Shown here: positions 63,900 to 64,000 of the stretch, one piece after another | How positions within the stretch are numbered: position 1 is the first letter of the stretch | Layout of the letters: each line of letters opens with the position of its first letter | Source: Methylobacterium organophilum | GTDB lineage: Bacteria > Pseudomonadota > Alphaproteobacteria > Rhizobiales > Beijerinckiaceae | Direction: 5' to 3' | Assembly (NCBI RefSeq): GCF_022179465.1 | Contig: NZ_BPQV01000007.1 | Location: 1 to 64,000, forward strand | DNA length: 64,000 nt | Notes under the pieces: model-generated | Told to the model about the DNA's origin: nothing | What the model saw: the letters and a program-made list of their open reading frames with translations, nothing else | Databases searched by the model: none | Program-made: the position numbers and the translations under genes

Positions 63900-64000
63900 G
63901 CGCGTTCGTCCCTGTCGGTCGGTGGAGATGGAGAGGCCAAGCGTGGCCTTTTCGTGCGGGCCTAACGCGCGCACTGGCCAGGGGATCCTTGCGTCAGCCG

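Overview
The window is a gene-dense, very GC-rich stretch of an alphaproteobacterial chromosome. The family content points to Rhizobiales, and most plausibly to a Methylobacterium-like organism: an IalB-family secreted protein, a RegB/RegA redox two-component pair, two HWE-type histidine kinases, the PurS/PurQ form of FGAM synthase, an intracellular PHB depolymerase, DUF2244 and DUF952 proteins, and a Rhizobiales-type palindromic element near 14.3 kb. The genus is an inference that a 16S or whole-genome comparison would settle. I see no rRNA, tRNA, CRISPR array, insertion sequence or prophage.

Layout. 0.1-2.5 kb: a DUF2244 membrane protein divergent from nth, then purC. 2.5-6.1 kb: two coupled family-2 glycosyltransferases, one carrying long G runs. 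6.2-10.2 kb: secreted proteins, a YgjP-type metallopeptidase and phaZ. 10.4-12.5 kb: regB-regA. 13.0-14.9 kb: purS-purQ, palindromes, apt. 15.1-17.1 kb: an inositol-monophosphatase-family enzyme divergent from a quinone-oxidoreductase-like enzyme. 17.1-23.2 kb: a carrier-protein gene divergent from a six-gene operon (acyl-CoA dehydrogenase, aminoacyl-tRNA-synthetase-derived amino acid:[carrier protein] ligase, esterase, second carrier protein, adenylating enzyme, SDR reductase). 23.4-28.7 kb: an AT-richer FkbM methyltransferase, a DUF4214-like/GT2 protein, a flavin reductase, a flippase and a GNAT-like protein. 28.8-32.1 kb: a TPP enzyme facing a branched-chain-aminotransferase-like enzyme, and a cupin. 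32.5-36.7 kb: metY, metA and a FATP-type acyl-CoA synthetase. 36.7-40.0 kb: poxB, pyrD and a DUF952 gene. 40.3-43.3 kb: an S24/LexA-like repressor, a PAS kinase and a Tim44-like protein with a strong terminator. 43.5-45.1 kb: a heme-oxygenase-like protein overlapping a GNAT/N-acyl-amino-acid-synthase-like gene. 45.1-53.3 kb: Trm112-like, LON-domain and thioredoxin-TPR proteins, a glutathionyl-hydroquinone reductase, an AlgJ-like protein, a 2'-5' RNA ligase, PAP2 and a DsbD/ScsB-like protein. 53.5-58.6 kb: a lone receiver and two HWE kinases. 58.8-63.9 kb: pgm, a FemAB-like protein, an M20 amidohydrolase and a cation diffusion facilitator.

Most of the window is housekeeping and signalling. The most unusual part is 17.1-23.2 kb. 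A truncated class II synthetase homologue keeps its catalytic core and its zinc ligands but has no tRNA-binding domain. It sits with two distinct phosphopantetheine carrier proteins and with oxidising, reducing, hydrolysing and adenylating enzymes. No condensation or ketosynthase domain is present, so this looks like a small non-ribosomal route that activates an amino acid on a carrier protein, modifies it and releases or transfers it. It lies next to surface-glycan genes (FkbM, GT2, flippase), so decoration of a surface polysaccharide is one possible purpose; that link is inference.

Gene starts were moved inward from the longest frame where a Shine-Dalgarno site, a stop/start overlap or a signal peptide supported it. 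Long antisense open frames were discarded as products of the high GC content.
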